The notes under the pieces are model-generated. The model made no database searches and was not told where the DNA came from. It saw nothing but the letters and a program-made list of their open reading frames with translations. Below are positions 14,535 through 23,822 of a DNA stretch of 28,428 nt, piece after piece. The DNA comes from Marinospirillum sp. (lineage in GTDB: Bacteria; Pseudomonadota; Gammaproteobacteria; Pseudomonadales; Halomonadaceae): contig NZ_JACUUA010000027.1 in NCBI RefSeq assembly GCF_014859565.1, positions 1-28,428 of the forward strand, written 5' to 3'. Both the position numbers and the translations under genes were made by a program. The first letter of the stretch is position 1. Each line of letters opens with the position of its first letter.

Positions 14535-14991
14535 GTGACACCTCAGTATTATCCACCACCTTGCGCATCACAAAGCTGGAATGTACTCCGGTGACACCAG
14601 GGATTTGGGTAATGGTGTTGAGCAGGAACTCCTGGTAATGCTCCATGTCCGGCACGATCACCTTAACGGTGTAGTCGGCAGTTTGGCCGGTGACTAGGTA
14701 ACACTCCACCACTTCCGGGCAGTTGCTGACAATACGATCAAATTCGGTGAAACGATCCGGGGTGTGGCGATCCAGCGCAATCTGAATAAAAGCCGTGAGT
14801 TTTAATCCCAGTTGTGACTGGTTCAGCCGTGCTACATAACGGCTGATGTAACCTTCATCCTGCAGTTGTTTAACTCGCCGTGAACAGGGTGAAGGGGACA
14901 AGCCCACCTGCTCCGCCAGCTCCTGATTGCTGATGCTGCTGTCTTTTTGCAAAGCATCCAGAATACGCCGGTCGGTACGATCCAGTTTCAT
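14518..14991 (-). CDS. Lrp/AsnC-family transcriptional regulator
   Basis: A 157-residue feast/famine regulator. The N-terminal HTH (about 3-62; MKLDRTDRRILDALQKDSSI, LAEQVGLSPSPCSRRVKQLQDEGYI) is followed by the ligand-binding RAM/AsnC effector domain (about 66-150; ALDRHTPDRF, PEVVECYLVTGQTADYTVKV). The start at 14991 is chosen because AGAGGA lies upstream and Lrp proteins begin exactly there. A frame from 15117 would add 42 hydrophobic residues read from the AT-rich promoter region. The gene is divergent from leuA, so amino-acid-responsive control of leucine synthesis is plausible. The effector amino acid is unknown. Confidence 0.92.
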   Translation of the reverse strand: MKLDRTDRRILDALQKDSSISNQELAEQVGLSPSPCSRRVKQLQDEGYISRYVARLNQSQLGLKLTAFIQIALDRHTPDRFTEFDRIVSNCPEVVECYLVTGQTADYTVKVIVPDMEHYQEFLLNTITQIPGVTGVHSSFVMRKVVDNTEVSLKHLG

Positions 14992-15175
14992 GACATAATT
15001 CCTCTTGAAAGCGCAATAAAACCAATACAAGCAATTTATCACCACAAAAATAAAAAAATAAACAATAATTTTGCAAAAAATGTTTTTACCAACGTATCTT
15101 AGCAATTTTTCATCCATTCATTCAGGTTAAACTGTGCAGCATCTTCGGTACCCCACTTTTTCTGAGAGAAGCACC
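14992..15175. promoter_or_regulatory. AT-rich divergent control region, lrp-like gene / leuA
   Basis: This 184-bp spacer has long A and T runs, as expected for Lrp-type binding by shape. A candidate leuA promoter is TTGCAA (15071-15076), 18 bp, TATCTT (15095-15100). No leucine-rich leader peptide or attenuator hairpin was seen. Confidence 0.35.
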
Positions 15176-16846
15176 ATGAGCCGTTACGACCACACCAAAT
15201 ACCGCCCTTTTCCGCCTGTGCAGTTAAAAGACCGCCAATGGCCGGATCAAGTCATCAACAAAGCACCGATCTGGTGCAGTGTTGATCTGCGGGATGGCAA
15301 TCAGGCGCTGGTTGATCCAATGACGGTGGAACAGAAAAAATGCCTGTTCCAGTTGCTGGTAAAAATCGGTTTCAAACAGATCGAAGTAGGCTTCCCCGCG
15401 GCATCCCAGCCGGATTTTGATTTTGTGCGGGCGCTGATCGAAGAAAACATGATCCCTGATGATGTGACGGTGCAGGTACTCACCCAGGCGCGGGAACACC
15501 TGATTGACCGCACCATTGAAGCCTTGCAGGGCGTCAAAAAAGCCATAGTGCACGTTTACAATTCCACCTCCACCGTGCAGCGGGAGCAGGTGTTCCGCAT
15601 GAGCCGCGAGGAAATCATTGAGATAGCCGTCTCCGGTGTACGCATGGTGAAAGAGCGTGTGGCAAACCACCCGAACACCGACTGGCGGCTGGAATACTCT
15701 CCGGAAAGTTTCACCGGCACCGAGTTGGATTTTGCCGTGGAAATCTGTGATGCGGTGGTGAAAGAGTGGCAGCCGACACGCGAGAAAAAAATCATCCTCA
15801 ACCTGCCAGCCACGGTAGAAATGTCTACCCCCAATGTGTTTGCTGACCAAATTGAATGGTTTTGCCGCCATATTGGCCAGCGGGACTGCATCGAAATCAG
15901 CCTGCACACCCACAATGACAGAGGTTGTGGTGTTGCAGCGGCAGAACTGGGCATTATGGCCGGTGCCGACCGGGTGGAAGGCACCCTGATGGGCAACGGT
16001 GAGCGCACCGGCAACATGGACGTGATCACTATGGCAATGAACCTCTACAGCCAGGGTGTGAACCCGGAGCTTTATCTGGCTGATGCCCAGGAAATTGTTG
16101 AGGTGGTGGAAGCCTGTACGCAGATTCCAGTCAATCCGCGTCACCCCTGGGTGGGGGAACTGGTTTACACCGCTTTTTCCGGCAGCCACCAGGATGCCAT
16201 CAAAAAAAGCCTCAGCCAGCAAAAACCTGAACAAGGCTGGAATGTTGCCTACCTGCCGATTGATCCGCAGGATCTGGGGCGCAGCTATGAAGCGGTCATT
16301 CGCATCAACAGTCAATCCGGCAAGGGTGGTGTGGCTTATGTACTGGAGGCCGATTATGGCCTGAAACTGCCGCGCTGGTTACAGGTGGAGTTTGCCAGAG
16401 TGGTGCAGGCGCGTACTGAAGCCGAAGCGCGGGAATTAAAACGTCAGGAAATCTGGGATGCCTTTAATCAGGCCTATCTGATTCATCCTGATCTGGCTGA
16501 ACTGGTCAGCTACAAGCTGGAACGCAGTGACCGCGACTACCTGACCGCCGTGATCCGGCAGCAGGGACGCAGCGGTGAATTACAAGGCGAAGGCAAGGGC
16601 GCACTCCATGCCCTCACCGAAGCTCTGAAACAAGTGCTGGATCAGGAAATCCAGATCACTGAATACAGTGAACACGCTTTGTCCACCGGCAGTGATGCCA
16701 AGGCGGTGACTTACATCCAGCTCAAGGTCGGTGAACAGGTGTACTGCGGTGTAGCCATCAGCGAAGACACCGTGGCTGCCAACCTCAACGCAGTACTGGC
16801 CGCTGTCAGCCCGGTGCTGGCAGCAAGAGTCATCGAGGCTGCATAA
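15176..16846 (+). CDS. leuA: 2-isopropylmalate synthase
   Basis: First committed step of leucine synthesis: acetyl-CoA plus 2-oxoisovalerate gives 2-isopropylmalate. The 556 residues are of the long Pseudomonas/actinobacterial LeuA type. The catalytic TIM barrel has the metal-binding SVDLRDGNQAL motif (35-45) near the start, then SLHTHNDRGCGVAAAELG and the GNGERTGNMD motif. A linker domain and the C-terminal LeuA dimerisation/regulatory domain (roughly the last 125 residues) follow and would mediate leucine feedback inhibition. I chose the ATG at 15176 with GAGAG upstream and the family start MSRYDHTKYRPFPP. A GTG at 15134 would add 14 unrelated residues. A weak hairpin with a T-run follows the stop. 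Confidence 0.96.
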   Translation: MSRYDHTKYRPFPPVQLKDRQWPDQVINKAPIWCSVDLRDGNQALVDPMTVEQKKCLFQLLVKIGFKQIEVGFPAASQPDFDFVRALIEENMIPDDVTVQVLTQAREHLIDRTIEALQGVKKAIVHVYNSTSTVQREQVFRMSREEIIEIAVSGVRMVKERVANHPNTDWRLEYSPESFTGTELDFAVEICDAVVKEWQPTREKKIILNLPATVEMSTPNVFADQIEWFCRHIGQRDCIEISLHTHNDRGCGVAAAELGIMAGADRVEGTLMGNGERTGNMDVITMAMNLYSQGVNPELYLADAQEIVEVVEACTQIPVNPRHPWVGELVYTAFSGSHQDAIKKSLSQQKPEQGWNVAYLPIDPQDLGRSYEAVIRINSQSGKGGVAYVLEADYGLKLPRWLQVEFARVVQARTEAEARELKRQEIWDAFNQAYLIHPDLAELVSYKLERSDRDYLTAVIRQQGRSGELQGEGKGALHALTEALKQVLDQEIQITEYSEHALSTGSDAKAVTYIQLKVGEQVYCGVAISEDTVAANLNAVLAAVSPVLAARVIEAA

Positions 16847-16860
16847 ATCAGGAACATAGC

Positions 16861-16878
16861 GGCAGGGAAGCTGCTTTT
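16861..16878 (+). terminator. Weak candidate terminator after leuA
   Basis: GCAG (16862-16865) pairs with CTGC (16871-16874) around a 5-nt loop, extended by one G-U pair, and is followed by TTTTAATAA. The stem is short, so efficiency is doubtful. Confidence 0.4.
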
Positions 16879-16930
16879 AATAACAATTGCAAAATCCCAT
16901 CTGGTATATGACTAACCATTTGTTTTCTTT

Positions 16931-17428
16931 TTAGTCGTGATATTGCACTTGCAAGGCACGCAGCATGGTAAAGGGGCTTTGATACTCAACACCAAACTGG
17001 ATACATACATCTGGCAGCTTGACCTGGTTGCGGGATTCCGGACGAGACTCTTCAAGCGTCACAACAACACAACCATTCACCCGTGCATATGCAACCAGCC
17101 AACCATCCGCTCCAGTGGCAAACTTGGCTTTGGCACTGTCATGGTATTGTGGATTGCGCTGCACCCATAACATGATTTCGGTATATGCGGTCACAACATC
17201 AGTACGCTGGGTACCCAGAAAAAAACCACCGGGTACCTGATGATGCACCCATTGCACCAGATCATCATCATCACGCCCCTGCAGCAGCTCCATCCGATTT
17301 CGATCCAGACTGTGAATCTGTCCAGACTGATGCTGAGTCAGCAGGCTATTCCAGAAGCCAGGGCACAAATCAAAAGCGTAGTAACTGTTCTTGGCAGTAA
17401 TCAGAACATCAGAATCTATGATATACAT
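16931..17428 (-). CDS. DUF4411 family PIN-like protein, probable toxin
   Basis: A 165-residue protein that begins with a PIN-like strand MYIIDSDVLITAKNSYY. The acidic residues expected of a PIN nuclease site appear in order: Asp5, Glu47 (RMELL), Asp108 (TGADGWLVAYA) and Asp140 (KLPDVC). The overall pattern fits DUF4411, a PIN-domain group often encoded with XRE-type antitoxins. PIN toxins are Mg2+-dependent RNases. The gene starts 2 bp after the stop of the upstream XRE/ImmA-IrrE gene, so they form one operon with the regulator first. Toxicity is inferred from family and arrangement. Confidence 0.8.
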   Translation of the reverse strand: MYIIDSDVLITAKNSYYAFDLCPGFWNSLLTQHQSGQIHSLDRNRMELLQGRDDDDLVQWVHHQVPGGFFLGTQRTDVVTAYTEIMLWVQRNPQYHDSAKAKFATGADGWLVAYARVNGCVVVTLEESRPESRNQVKLPDVCIQFGVEYQSPFTMLRALQVQYHD

Positions 17429-17430
17429 GG

Positions 17431-18588
17431 TTAGGGCAACTCCATTCCCAGGCGACGGGCATACTCCTGAAATGCACCACCGTTAAGTCCAGTCAAATCA
17501 TAAGCCTGCTTGAATCCAATACGCCCTTCCTTGGCTGCTCTGATGACCTGAACAGCAAATAGACGACCAACACGAACATTCTGATTGTTGTAAAAATCGC
17601 CGCCTCCACTGACTTCCTGCTTTTGTCTGCGTTCCTGCCGGGTATAGGCTTCGTAGAAATCAAAAAAAACCTGACGATCCACCAAGCGTAAATCCATGAC
17701 TCTACGGCCAATCACTATTGGGCTGACCTTGAACCAGCATGCCAAAAGCTCAAAAGGTGCATCATCTCGTCTTGCTTCCTGCCAATGCAAACGCAGTTCG
17801 GTTTCAGGAACCAGAAACTCCGCAGCTGCTTGATCACAAAACATCTCCACTACACCGCCATCAGGGAAAACACCCGGAAAACCGGATAGCCCGGAACCTT
17901 CTGTACCCAACCAAACATGCGCCAGCTCATGAGCCAGGGTAAACATCTGTGCTGATTTGGCATCTGCACCATTCACAAAAACCAAGGGCGCATACACATC
18001 ACTCAGTGCAAAACCACGGAACTCCTCAACATTGAGTTTGCGGCGGTTATTATTGCCCACCACACCATTGACCACCGCCATGATCCCTAAACTCTCCATG
18101 GCGTTACGCAACCCACTCACAGCTTCTTGCCAGGTACGCACACCAGCTGCCCAACCATTACCCAACCCCAGTACACGGCGCATTTCCCGGCCAATGGCTG
18201 CCGGGTCATCCTTCAGGCGTGCACTACCAACAAAGCTCAGGGGTTCAGCTTCGCACTCCAATCGCGCTTCACGCAGCCAAGCTTGACGTCGTTGCATGGC
18301 ATAAAGGGTATCCAGCAGATCAGGGCTGGCAGAACGGAGCTGCCGGTTTTCCAGCATACGAAAATCCGGAATTGGCAAGGGGATGTCCGGTGGCTCCGGC
18401 AGGAATAGATAGCCAAAGGGCACATGGGTAGCCTTGGCAAAGCTCTCAAGCTGCTTAAAAGTAGGCAAAGATTCACCGCGTTCCCACTCCAGAAGCTTGG
18501 GAAACTTCGCGGCAAGATTCTCAATGCCCAGATGGGCGCGCTCCCGTGCCCATTGAAGAACACTGGGACTGACGGCAATACGGTTCAT
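17431..18588 (-). CDS. XRE-type HTH protein with ImmA/IrrE metallopeptidase domain, probable antitoxin
   Basis: The N-terminal XRE-like helix-turn-helix (about 6-60; LQWARERAHLGIENLAAKF, WERGESLPTFKQLESFAKATHVPFGYLF) is followed by an ImmA/IrrE-type zinc peptidase region (about 165-290). Its HExxH motif is HELAH (220-224) in MFTLAHELAHVWLG, and a downstream FCDQAAAEFLVP helix probably supplies the third ligand. The 385 residues fit the XRE plus peptidase family. Such fusions act as phage-type or toxin-antitoxin regulators, in which the peptidase may degrade or sense a partner. The ATG has a strong GGAGGTGAG site. The DUF4411 gene follows after 2 bp, suggesting an antitoxin-first module. Confidence 0.88.
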   Translation of the reverse strand: MNRIAVSPSVLQWARERAHLGIENLAAKFPKLLEWERGESLPTFKQLESFAKATHVPFGYLFLPEPPDIPLPIPDFRMLENRQLRSASPDLLDTLYAMQRRQAWLREARLECEAEPLSFVGSARLKDDPAAIGREMRRVLGLGNGWAAGVRTWQEAVSGLRNAMESLGIMAVVNGVVGNNNRRKLNVEEFRGFALSDVYAPLVFVNGADAKSAQMFTLAHELAHVWLGTEGSGLSGFPGVFPDGGVVEMFCDQAAAEFLVPETELRLHWQEARRDDAPFELLACWFKVSPIVIGRRVMDLRLVDRQVFFDFYEAYTRQERRQKQEVSGGGDFYNNQNVRVGRLFAVQVIRAAKEGRIGFKQAYDLTGLNGGAFQEYARRLGMELP

Positions 18589-18745
18589 GCTCTCACCTCC
18601 CTGAGCATTAGGGCGCTGGCTTCAATATTGGATGCGAACACTGTGACATCCTTATGTTGAGTCAGTCCTTGCAAATAGTCGTTTACTTTAAGGATTGAAA
18701 CGGATCTGAGCAAGATTTTTAAACCCTAAAACACCCGACTTTTAA

Positions 18746-20668
18746 TCAGGTACGATAATAAGCCAGCTGTTGCTGGATATGATCACAGGAAGTCAGCAGC
18801 GCCTCACTCTGGGCACTGACTTCCTCCATCTTGCCAAGGTTAAATTCGGATGAATCATGGATATGTGCAATGTTCTGACTGATATCAGCTGAAACCTGAC
18901 TCTGTTGCAAGGCAGCACTGGCTACTTGGGTATTCACACTGTTGATCTGATCCAAGGTCGCCAAGATATTCTTGAAGGCCTGACCTGAAACATCAGCCTT
19001 GGCAACATTCTGCTGCATTTGCTCCTGTGCATCGGTCATCAGCTTGCGAGCCTGATCAGCAGCCAGCTGCATACGGTCAATCATCTGCCGTATTTCCCCT
19101 GTGGAGCTCTGGGTTCTGCTAGCTAGCGAGCGTACTTCATCAGCCACCACAGCAAACCCTCGTCCATGTTCACCGGCTCTTGCCGCCTCGATTGCTGCAT
19201 TCAGCGCCAGCAGGTTGGTCTGTTCAGCAATACTGTTGATCACTTCCAGAACCGCTGTGATGGACTGGCTTGCCTCTGATAACTCCGCCGTCACATCAAC
19301 CAATGCACCTGTTTCTTTTGCCTGCTCATTAATACCAGCAACCAGCTCATTCATCAGGCTGGTTCCTTCACTGGCCAGTTGGACTGCATGTGCCGACGCC
19401 TGCTCACCCTGCTGAGCATGCTCAGCGACCGAACGTGCTGAATGGTGCATTTCCTGTATGGCTGCTGCCACCTGTTCTGTGCTTTCATTCTGACTGCGCA
19501 GCGAATCGGTGGATTCACGACTGATGACTTTTAATTGATCCACTGACTGCGCCAAAGGGGTCAAACTTTTGGTGGTATCACGGATACTGCCTTGCAGCCG
19601 TTCCAGTAACTTGTCAAAACTACGGGCCATGTGCCCCAGTTCATCCCGTGCTGTGGAATTAAAACGCCGGGTCAGATCCCCACCCCCTTCTGCAAGATCT
19701 TCCAGAGCATGGATGGTCTGCTCCAGCGGACGTGCCACCATACGACGCAACAGCACCACCAGTAACAGACTCAATAGGGCACCACCAGCCACCAGTGTCA
19801 ACAGGATCATGCCGGAAGCCTGCAAAATACGCTGCTGTACTTCTTGAATCGGGTAACCAGCAACAATCCGGTATCCCCAAGGGGTAAACTGCTGTTCATG
19901 CAACATCCAGCCATCAGGATTCTGCAAGTGCTGCTGAACTTCTTCAGCCTGAAGATGATTGGAATGAAAACGCAGGTTACCGCGTGCATCCAACAGGGCA
20001 ACAAAACCACTATCAAGAATACGGGTTGCAGCAATAACATCACGCAGAGTGTTCAGATCTGCCGAATAACCGACATAAGTGATACCTATCACCTGTCCCT
20101 GCTGGTTGCGTATGGGTTCATAACCGGTCAAAAAAGGGTTACCCAGAATATCCACCTGCCCATAAAAAGCCTGTCCTGCCCTTATGGCACGAATGGCTGC
20201 GCCTTGGGGATCCAACAGAGTACCTATGGCTCGCTCTCCATCAGCCCGGCGAACATTGGTGGTGACACGAACAAAATCTTCATCCCTGCGGCTGAACAGG
20301 GTTGCTGTGCCTCCCATAATACGGGTCACACCATCCACCAGATCAAAACGACCCACCTGAGCCTGATCTCCCAGCCACAACTGAGGAACCTGCTGGTCAT
20401 TTAGCTGAGTCGGAAGCCCCTGCTCAGGAGTACCCTGTTGCTGTACCCGATCAATCAGCAGCGCCATACTGCTCTTGACTCTATCAGTCATGATGCTGTC
20501 AGTGACTTCCAGCAGACGATCCAGCTCCTGCATTAGTTCCTGAGCTTGCTGATCTGCTGCATGAGTGATTTCTTGTTGCTCTTGCCAGGCAAAAAACACC
20601 ACACCTGCAAACGTCATCAGGGCAATGATTAAAACCGTGGACAGCAGTATTTTTTTCTGCAAAGACAT
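18746..20668 (-). CDS. Methyl-accepting chemotaxis protein with a Cache-type periplasmic sensor
   Basis: Membrane chemoreceptor of 640 residues. TM1 (about 7-28) and TM2 (about 286-308) bracket a periplasmic domain of about 255 residues resembling the Cache_3-Cache_2 fusion ([40 protein letters not shown]). HAMP (about 306-360) follows, then the signalling domain with the conserved hairpin tip [20 protein letters not shown] (478-497) and [15 protein letters not shown]. There is no C-terminal CheR-binding pentapeptide (it ends LAYYRT). The gene stands alone, away from che genes, and has a good sigma-28 promoter upstream. The ligand is unknown; Cache receptors usually bind small organic acids or amino acids. 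Confidence 0.94.
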   Translation of the reverse strand: MSLQKKILLSTVLIIALMTFAGVVFFAWQEQQEITHAADQQAQELMQELDRLLEVTDSIMTDRVKSSMALLIDRVQQQGTPEQGLPTQLNDQQVPQLWLGDQAQVGRFDLVDGVTRIMGGTATLFSRRDEDFVRVTTNVRRADGERAIGTLLDPQGAAIRAIRAGQAFYGQVDILGNPFLTGYEPIRNQQGQVIGITYVGYSADLNTLRDVIAATRILDSGFVALLDARGNLRFHSNHLQAEEVQQHLQNPDGWMLHEQQFTPWGYRIVAGYPIQEVQQRILQASGMILLTLVAGGALLSLLLVVLLRRMVARPLEQTIHALEDLAEGGGDLTRRFNSTARDELGHMARSFDKLLERLQGSIRDTTKSLTPLAQSVDQLKVISRESTDSLRSQNESTEQVAAAIQEMHHSARSVAEHAQQGEQASAHAVQLASEGTSLMNELVAGINEQAKETGALVDVTAELSEASQSITAVLEVINSIAEQTNLLALNAAIEAARAGEHGRGFAVVADEVRSLASRTQSSTGEIRQMIDRMQLAADQARKLMTDAQEQMQQNVAKADVSGQAFKNILATLDQINSVNTQVASAALQQSQVSADISQNIAHIHDSSEFNLGKMEEVSAQSEALLTSCDHIQQQLAYYRT

Positions 20669-20713
20669 AAGGTGCCCCTTGGAGTTCTACCAAAGTAGTA
20701 AGTTATATCTTGT

Positions 20714-20740
20714 TTATCCGCTAACGACAGAAAAAATTTG
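20714..20740 (-). promoter_or_regulatory. Sigma-28 (FliA) promoter of the chemoreceptor gene
   Basis: On the minus strand CAAATTTT-N11-GCGGATAA matches the FliA consensus TAAAGTTT-N11-GCCGATAA at 6 of 8 and 7 of 8 positions, with the exact spacing. It lies about 45 bp before the ATG. Confidence 0.65.
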
Positions 20741-20913
20741 TAATTTAACTTACACACAGGTACAGCTTACATCCATTTTTGCAACAACTTATCAGGCGCG
20801 GAACTATCCATAACAAGCTTGTACAGATCAAGTTCATCAGTTACCGACTAGTTTTAGTGAGAGGTGTAGAATCATCCCTGTATGATTTTTTTATCAGCAC
20901 AGGTGGGTGTTGT
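20741..20913. promoter_or_regulatory. Upstream region of guanine deaminase, no clear promoter
   Basis: The spacer between the chemoreceptor promoter and guanine deaminase holds no gene. A perfect 10-bp palindrome ACAAGCTTGT occurs around 20813-20822, and a TAGAAT lies closer to the gene without a convincing -35. The open frame extending guanine deaminase upstream to 20779 is not coding in my judgement. Confidence 0.3.
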
Positions 20914-22176
20914 ATGAGTTCTATGACCGCCCTGCGGGGCGAGATGCTGGATTTTGCTGATGGTCTGCGCCACTGGCAGGATGGGTTGTTGCTGATTGGT
21001 GATGGTCGTATCACAGCCATTGGTGATGCCGAACAACTCCTACCCACCCTGTCACTGGATCAACCCGTGCAACAGCTGCAGGGGTTACTGTTGCCGGGAT
21101 TCATTGACACCCACATCCATTATTCTCAGACAGGTATCATCGCCTCACACGGTGAACAACTACTGGATTGGTTGCAGCGTTATACCTACCCGCAGGAAAT
21201 GGCGTTTTCCGATCCACATTACGCCGCGCAGGAAACCCATTTTTTTCTGGATGAACTGGCACGCAACGGCACCACCACGGCGATGGTCTATCCAACAGTT
21301 CACCCTGCTTCAGTGAAGGCGCTGTTTGCAGCAGCACAGGCAAGAAGTCAGTGCATCCTTACCGGCAAGGTGATGATGGATCGTTTTGCACCCGCTGAGT
21401 TACTGGATACTCCAGATTCCGCCTACCGTGACAGCAAGATGTTAATTGAACGCTGGCATGGACAGGATCGATTGAAGTATGTACTCACCCCACGCTTTGC
21501 CATCACCAGCAGCCCAGCGCAGCTGGAAAAAGTTTCACAGCTGTACCGCGAATACCCAGAGGTTTACCTGCAAACTCATTTGAGTGAAAACCACAACGAA
21601 CTCCTGCAGATCCGCCAGCTTTTTCCCGCAGCAAAAAACTATCTGGATGTGTATGACCACTACGGACTATTGGGTGAACGCAGTATTTTTGGTCATTGCC
21701 TGCATCTGAGTAACAGTGAATGGCAACGCTTGGCCGATACCCATTCAGTGATTGCTTTTTGCCCCACGTCCAACCTGTTTTTGGGCAGCGGCCTGTTTGA
21801 TCTGCAGCGCTGCAACAAAGAAGGGGTGCGTCTGAGTCTGGCTACGGATGTTGGGGGCGGCACCAGTTTTTCTCTGCTGACTACGCTGGCGGAAGCCTAC
21901 AAGGTAGCGCGGTTACAGGGCACGGATCTGAACCCGCAAGATGGGTTTTATCAGATCACTCTGGGTAATGCCCGTGCACTGGAACTGGATAATCAGATTG
22001 GCAGTCTGGAACCCGGTAAATACGCTGATCTGGTATTGCTGGATACTGCCGCCACACCATTGCTGGAAAAGCGTTGCCAGTTGGCAAAAACCATCGAAGA
22101 AAAACTCTTTGCGCTGATGTTTTTAGGTGGACAACAAGCCATTGCTGCCACTTGGATTGCTGGAAAACCTGTTTAA
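20914..22176 (+). CDS. guaD: Guanine deaminase
   Basis: Converts guanine to xanthine and ammonia, the entry step of guanine salvage or degradation. It has the amidohydrolase fold of about 420 residues with all expected zinc/active-site positions: PGFIDTHIHYSQTG (His67, His69), THLSEN (His222, Glu225), FGHCLHL (His261) and the typical guanine deaminase ATDVGGGTSFS (Asp312). I chose the ATG at 20914, after AGGTGGG, because the family starts here. The longer frame adds 45 residues without similarity. The gene is a single unit, not beside other purine genes. The 3' end lies 19 bp from the convergent kinase gene. Confidence 0.93.
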   Translation: MSSMTALRGEMLDFADGLRHWQDGLLLIGDGRITAIGDAEQLLPTLSLDQPVQQLQGLLLPGFIDTHIHYSQTGIIASHGEQLLDWLQRYTYPQEMAFSDPHYAAQETHFFLDELARNGTTTAMVYPTVHPASVKALFAAAQARSQCILTGKVMMDRFAPAELLDTPDSAYRDSKMLIERWHGQDRLKYVLTPRFAITSSPAQLEKVSQLYREYPEVYLQTHLSENHNELLQIRQLFPAAKNYLDVYDHYGLLGERSIFGHCLHLSNSEWQRLADTHSVIAFCPTSNLFLGSGLFDLQRCNKEGVRLSLATDVGGGTSFSLLTTLAEAYKVARLQGTDLNPQDGFYQITLGNARALELDNQIGSLEPGKYADLVLLDTAATPLLEKRCQLAKTIEEKLFALMFLGGQQAIAATWIAGKPV

Positions 22177-22195
22177 TAACAGCAGCTTGTCAGGA

Positions 22196-23800
22196 TTATT
22201 TCCCTATTATTGTTTCCAGTTTGCTGGCAATAGCCTCCAGCAAATCTTGGCGCTTGTAAGGTTTGATCAGTAATTTTTCCGGCAGCTCTTGTCCCGCAGG
22301 ATGCGGAAAAGCATCCGCTGTAAACCCGGAAGTGAACACCACCGGCAACTCGGGTTTAAGCTGCCGAACAGCTTCTGCCAACTGCAGACCATTCAAGGCT
22401 CCCGGCATAATCACATCAGTGAACAACAGATCCACCGCTTTACCCGCTTTGATGACTGCCAAAGCTTCATCACCCGTTTCAACCGCTATTACAGAGTAAC
22501 CCGTAGCCTGCAGCTGAGATACCGCAAACGCCCGCACCAACTCATTATCTTCAGCCACCAGCAGGGTTTTGCCTTGGGGTTCCGCAGCCACTACAGGCCG
22601 ACGTGGTAATGCACTGGTACGCACATCCTTAGTGGCTCTGGGTAAGTACAAACGAAAACAGGTACCCTGCCCCGGTTCGGAATACACACTGATGTGCCCG
22701 CCCGATTGTTTGATAAAACCAAACACCATACTCAACCCCAGACCGGTGCCTCTGGTTTTATCCTTGGTAGTAAAAAATGGATCAAAAATACGATCAATGA
22801 TTTCCGGCTGTATACCACTGCCACTATCGGATACCACCAGCATTACATAATCACCGGCGGTTACTTCTGCATTACGAGCCGCATAATTTTCATCCAAGGT
22901 GATATTGGCCGTTTCCAGTATCACCGCACCACCCAGAGGTGTTGCATCACGGGCATTAATCACCAGATTCAGCAGAATACTTTCCAGATAGGATTCATCA
23001 ATCAAGGCCGGCCATAAATTGACACCCGGATACAGCTTGATATTCATGCGTTCACCCACCGAACTTTCCAGCAGCGGCAGCATGTCATCAATCAGTTGGT
23101 TAATGCAGACCTCTACCGGTTGCAGCATCTGCTCACGGGCAAAAGTAAGCAGACTGCGGGTTAACTGGGTACCCCGATCTGCTGCCCGGGCTGAAGTTTT
23201 AGCCAGCAGTTGTAGTTGTGGCTGGGCGGCCAGTTGTTCCACCAGCAACTCCAGATTGCCGGAAATCACCGTCAGCAGATTATTAAAATCATGCGCAATA
23301 CCACCAGTCAGCTGCCCAACCGATTCCATCCGCTGTACATGCATTAATTGTTGTTGCATCTGTTTTTGCTGGGTGATGTCGCGCTCCACCGCCACCCAGT
23401 GGGTAAACCAGCCGGTTTCATCCGCCAGCGGCACAATATCCAGCTCAAACCAGAAGGGTTCACCGTTTTTGCGATAGTTCAGCAACTCACCCCTTACCGG
23501 TTGCCACTGACGCAAAGCATTACCAATCCGCCTCAACTCCGAGGCTTGAGTGTCCGGTCCTTGCAACAAGCGCGGTGAGCGACCGATGACCTCCTCTTTG
23601 CTGTAACCGGTGATGCGCTCAAAAGCTTCATTCACAAAAACAATTTTTGGCCCCAGATCACCCAGAGGTTCCGCTTCGGTGATGATAATCACGTCATTCA
23701 GGCGCGACACCGCCATACGCAAAAGTGCCAATTCCTCCTGATCCTGTTGCAACTTTCTGGCCTCTTGATTCAGGCGTTGAGCTTTTACACGCCTTGGCAT
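22196..23800 (-). CDS. Soluble PAS hybrid histidine kinase (PAS, HisKA, HATPase, REC)
   Basis: Cytoplasmic sensor kinase of 534 residues with no membrane segment. The PAS domain (about 26-145) is of the LOV-like sequence type, but the position of the flavin-binding Cys motif (GRNCRFLQG) reads GRSPRLLQG, so it is not a LOV photoreceptor. HisKA has His170 in GQLTGGIAHDFNNLL. HATPase_c has NLVINARDA (278-286), DSGSGI and GTGLGLSMV. The C-terminal receiver domain has Asp462 (LLFTDVIMPG). The FixJ-type regulator gene lies just upstream on the same strand. A promoter and dyads in the 106-bp gap suggest separate control of the kinase. The signal is unknown. Confidence 0.92.
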   Translation of the reverse strand: MPRRVKAQRLNQEARKLQQDQEELALLRMAVSRLNDVIIITEAEPLGDLGPKIVFVNEAFERITGYSKEEVIGRSPRLLQGPDTQASELRRIGNALRQWQPVRGELLNYRKNGEPFWFELDIVPLADETGWFTHWVAVERDITQQKQMQQQLMHVQRMESVGQLTGGIAHDFNNLLTVISGNLELLVEQLAAQPQLQLLAKTSARAADRGTQLTRSLLTFAREQMLQPVEVCINQLIDDMLPLLESSVGERMNIKLYPGVNLWPALIDESYLESILLNLVINARDATPLGGAVILETANITLDENYAARNAEVTAGDYVMLVVSDSGSGIQPEIIDRIFDPFFTTKDKTRGTGLGLSMVFGFIKQSGGHISVYSEPGQGTCFRLYLPRATKDVRTSALPRRPVVAAEPQGKTLLVAEDNELVRAFAVSQLQATGYSVIAVETGDEALAVIKAGKAVDLLFTDVIMPGALNGLQLAEAVRQLKPELPVVFTSGFTADAFPHPAGQELPEKLLIKPYKRQDLLEAIASKLETIIGK

Positions 23801-23822
23801 AAATCCATCCAGATAGGTTGTA

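Noticed and set aside
14992..15117. N-terminal extension of 42 hydrophobic residues on the Lrp protein, which would look like a membrane anchor.
   Set aside because: The region is the AT-rich promoter; Lrp proteins start at the ATG at 14991, which has its own ribosome binding site.
15224..16315. A 363-codon open frame on the strand opposite leuA, and other long antisense frames over real genes.
   Set aside because: They mirror well-conserved proteins on the other strand, have unnatural composition and no start signals.
18681..18701. A sequence ending GGATTGAAAC, like the 3' end of many type I CRISPR repeats.
   Set aside because: Only one copy is present, without spacers, a second repeat or cas genes.
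20779..20913. N-terminal extension of 45 residues on guanine deaminase.
   Set aside because: No family similarity and no better ribosome binding site; AGGTGGG precedes the ATG at 20914.
22196..23800. PAS domain considered as a LOV blue-light sensor.
   Set aside because: The flavin-bonding Cys is missing: the motif reads GRSPRLLQG.
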